DNA of 7,565 nt from Acidobacteriota bacterium (lineage in GTDB: Bacteria > Acidobacteriota > Terriglobia > Acidiferrales > UBA7541), in assembly GCA_003131985.1 (NCBI GenBank), contig PKWH01000167.1, forward strand, positions 1 through 7,565, in the 5' to 3' direction. The notes beneath the pieces are model-generated. The model was not told the origin of the DNA. It saw only the letters and a list, made by a program, of their open reading frames with translations, and searched no databases. This document shows, piece after piece, positions 6,063-7,565 of the stretch. The first letter of the stretch is position 1. Each line of letters begins with the position of its first letter. Both the position numbers and the translations under genes were made by a program.

Positions 6063-7230
6063 GAGAAGCTTGCCCAAAGATTCTCCAGAACCGAAGGAAC
6101 GTGTGGCTCCTGAGCGCATAAAGAGATCTACGGATCCACGGCCATTCACTGGCGTCGAAAGGCGCCGAACTCCCGGCATTGGTCCGGATATTCCCGAAAG
6201 CAGCAATGAGGTGACGGTTTTTCATGAGCTAGGCAAGGCGCTCACCTCTTCGCTGCAGCTCGACCAAGTGCTCCGCACTATCATGGAAAAAATCAATGAG
6301 GTGTTGCGGCCCGACACCTGGTCTTTACTCCTGATGGACTTGGACAAAAGCGAACTTTTTTTTCAAATCGCCACGGGAAAAGGCGCCGAAGCGCTTAAGG
6401 ATGTGCGGATCAAGGTTGGGCAGGGTCTGGCAGGCTGGGTGGCTCAAACCGGCGAAGCAGTGGTGGTGCCGGATACCAGCACCGACTCGCGGTTTTTCAA
6501 ACAGGTGGACTCGAAGACGAAGATGGAGACGCGCTCGATTGTGGCCGTCCCGGTGCGATTTCGAGATCAGTGCCTGGGGGTAATCGAGCTGATTAACTGC
6601 ATCGGGCCGGAAGGATTCAGCAAACGCGACTTGGCGCTGCTGGAAGCGCTGGCGGATTACGCTGCTATCGCAATCGAGAATGCGCGTCACGTTCAGAGAA
6701 TCCACGAACTCACGATCACGGACGACTGCACCAGCCTCTATAACGCGCGGCATTTGAATTTCATGTTGGACACCGAGATTTATCGTTCGCACAGGTACGC
6801 GTTTGAGTTTTCGCTGATCTTTATCGACCTGGACCACTTCAAGAACGTCAACGATACTTACGGCCACCTGGTAGGTTCCAAGCTGCTTGCTGAGATCGGC
6901 CAAGCGGTGAAGGACAAGTGCCGGTTGATCGACCTTGCCTTCCGCTATGGCGGCGACGAATTTGTGGTGCTGCTGCCGCAGACGTCCAAGGAAAACGCAT
7001 ATGGCGTGGCGCGGCGATTGCACAAGTTGATTCGAGAAGCGGTCTGGCTGAAAGACACCAGCATTAACGTGCACATCACCGCGAGCGTGGGCGTGGCGTC
7101 GTATCCCACGGATTCCCGCACCAAGGCGGAGCTGCTCCATCTGGCGGACGAGGCTATGTACCTGGTAAAGAACACCACGCGCGACAGTGTGGCTGCCTCC
7201 GGGCTCGGCATACTTACACACGGTGAATAA
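6061..7230 (+). CDS. GAF-GGDEF cyclic-dinucleotide synthase, predicted Hypr (cGAMP) type
   Basis: This is a cytosolic signalling enzyme: a polar N-terminal tail (1-50), a GAF sensor domain (about 53-210, with GQGLAGWVAQTGEAVVVPDT and a C-terminal signalling helix), then a GGDEF domain (about 215-385). The active site is intact: D256 (first metal), N264, and GGDEF at 297-301. RLID (288-291) lies five residues before GGDEF, so the product-inhibition I-site RxxD is kept. In the GH..GD motif the Asp, equivalent to PleD D344 that contacts the guanine base, is S273. A Ser here is the mark of hybrid promiscuous GGDEF enzymes such as Geobacter GacA, which make 3',3'-cGAMP, so cGAMP is predicted, with c-di-GMP as the alternative. 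The ATG overlaps a TATAAT; GTG at 6103 with GAAGGAA at 6093-6099 is a credible alternative start that loses only 14 tail residues. Confidence 0.9.
   Translation: MRSLPKDSPEPKERVAPERIKRSTDPRPFTGVERRRTPGIGPDIPESSNEVTVFHELGKALTSSLQLDQVLRTIMEKINEVLRPDTWSLLLMDLDKSELFFQIATGKGAEALKDVRIKVGQGLAGWVAQTGEAVVVPDTSTDSRFFKQVDSKTKMETRSIVAVPVRFRDQCLGVIELINCIGPEGFSKRDLALLEALADYAAIAIENARHVQRIHELTITDDCTSLYNARHLNFMLDTEIYRSHRYAFEFSLIFIDLDHFKNVNDTYGHLVGSKLLAEIGQAVKDKCRLIDLAFRYGGDEFVVLLPQTSKENAYGVARRLHKLIREAVWLKDTSINVHITASVGVASYPTDSRTKAELLHLADEAMYLVKNTTRDSVAASGLGILTHGE
6093..6099 (+). promoter_or_regulatory. Possible ribosome site for an internal GTG start (6103)
   Basis: GAAGGAA lies three bases before an in-frame GTG at codon 15 of the GGDEF gene. 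The upstream ATG at 6061 has no comparable site and overlaps a TATAAT, so this may be the true start. Confidence 0.4.
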
Positions 7231-7247
7231 CGCAGCCGGATAGAATT

Positions 7248-7281
7248 GAGCGTCACTGCGTTGGCAACGCAGCCGACGTTC
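7248..7281 (+). other. Strong hairpin downstream of the GGDEF gene
   Basis: CTGCGTT (7256-7262) pairs perfectly with AACGCAG (7266-7272) over a three-base GGC loop. After a 1x2 internal loop the stem continues with CGTC/GACG (7251-7254/7275-7278) and three more pairs including one wobble, 14 pairs in all. CCCC follows rather than T's, so intrinsic termination is doubtful; a 3'-end stabiliser or weak pause is possible. CTGCGTT can also pair with an earlier AACGCAG copy at 7229-7235. Confidence 0.5.
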
Positions 7282-7292
7282 CCCACTTGGAG

Positions 7293-7321
7293 TTGTTCAT
7301 TGGAAACCCCTCACCTATACT
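7293..7321 (+). promoter_or_regulatory. Sigma-70-like promoter for the downstream LptC-like gene
   Basis: TTGTTC (7293-7298), 17 bases, then TATACT (7316-7321). The start would be near 7328, leaving a leader of about 90 bases before the TTG at 7420. Nothing else convincing was seen in the 189-base gap apart from this and the hairpin. Confidence 0.5.
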
Positions 7322-7419
7322 CGGCTTCTAAGATATTGGTGTGTGCGGTCGCCCGGTAATTCGCACATTTTGCCAAACTCGCATGGGGCTTGAAGCGCGA
7401 GTACGGCGGAGAATCTGCA

Positions 7420-7565
7420 TTGCAGAATAGAGAAGCAGCCAGATATGCGCGTTGGGCGGCAATTACTGCCGGCATAATTTCGCTGGCCGTGATCGGCGTT
7501 TATTGGCAGCGCTCTTTACGCGAATCCCGGTCGCATCAGATGCAGCCTCGCGCCGTGCCCGCAAC
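7420..7565 (+). CDS. lptC: Probable LptC-like membrane-anchored protein, 5' end only
   Basis: Only 48 codons are visible and the gene runs off the window. The chosen start is TTG at 7420, with GGAG at 7408-7411, eight bases upstream; an earlier in-frame TTG at 7390 lacks a good site, and the frame closes at a TAA at 7357. The product begins with a short basic segment (NREAARYARW), one transmembrane helix (about 12-29, AAITAGIISLAVIGVYWQ), then a basic/polar stretch ending in RAVPA. This single-anchor layout and the ARYARW...VYWQR pattern resemble acidobacterial LptC proteins, which pass lipopolysaccharide across the periplasm with LptA. The conserved LptC beta-jellyroll is outside the window, so the name rests on layout and recollection; any bitopic protein would show the same outline. 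Confidence 0.5.
   Translation, partial: MQNREAARYARWAAITAGIISLAVIGVYWQRSLRESRSHQMQPRAVPA

Noticed and set aside
6325..7221. 298-codon minus-strand frame opposite the GGDEF gene
   Set aside because: The plus strand carries unmistakable GAF and GGDEF motifs; the minus frame is a His/Arg/Gln-rich mirror with no recognisable domain.
7383..7430. 15-codon ATG frame ahead of the LptC-like gene, possible leader peptide
   Set aside because: No ribosome site precedes it, and it lacks codon runs suggesting attenuation; it overlaps the better-supported TTG start.

Overview
The window looks like a piece of a soil-type Gram-negative chromosome with G+C in the high fifties. The best guess is Acidobacteriota. 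The support is recollection of family resemblance, not a search: a GAF-GGDEF protein of the 'GHxxGS...RYGGDEF' type, a short membrane-anchored RodZ-like HTH protein next to an all-helical protein of unknown function, and the start of an LptC-like gene. No mobile elements, CRISPR arrays, tRNAs or rRNAs were seen.

Positions 1-4507 (+ strand) hold a tight nucleoside-salvage cluster: the C-terminal end of a pyrimidine-nucleoside phosphorylase, a concentrative nucleoside transporter (NupC/CNT), a trimeric-type purine nucleoside phosphorylase overlapping it by ATGA, a tetrameric-type cytidine deaminase, and an MTA/SAH/adenosine deaminase of the amidohydrolase superfamily. Together they would import nucleosides, deaminate cytidine and adenosine, and phosphorolyse the products to bases and (deoxy)ribose-1-phosphate. 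The odd member is the last one, which carries an apparent Sec signal peptide and so may deaminate outside the inner membrane.

Positions 4504-5914 (- strand) hold two genes read toward the salvage cluster: a RodZ-like HTH/single-TM protein and a helical-repeat protein of unknown function. The second appears to start at a rare ATT codon behind a good Shine-Dalgarno, overlapping the first gene's stop as ATTAG. Their promoter is close to the sigma-70 ideal (TTGACA-N17-TATATT), with three helically phased direct repeats just upstream of the -35.

Positions 6061-7230 (+ strand) encode a GAF-GGDEF cyclic-dinucleotide synthase. The GGDEF signature and RxxD I-site are intact, but the guanine-contacting Asp (PleD D344 equivalent) is Ser. 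That is the substitution associated with hybrid promiscuous (Hypr) GGDEF enzymes that make 3',3'-cGAMP. This is the most interesting point in the window. After it lie an alternative-pairing hairpin region, a sigma-70-like promoter, and the 5' end of a probable lptC gene running off the edge.
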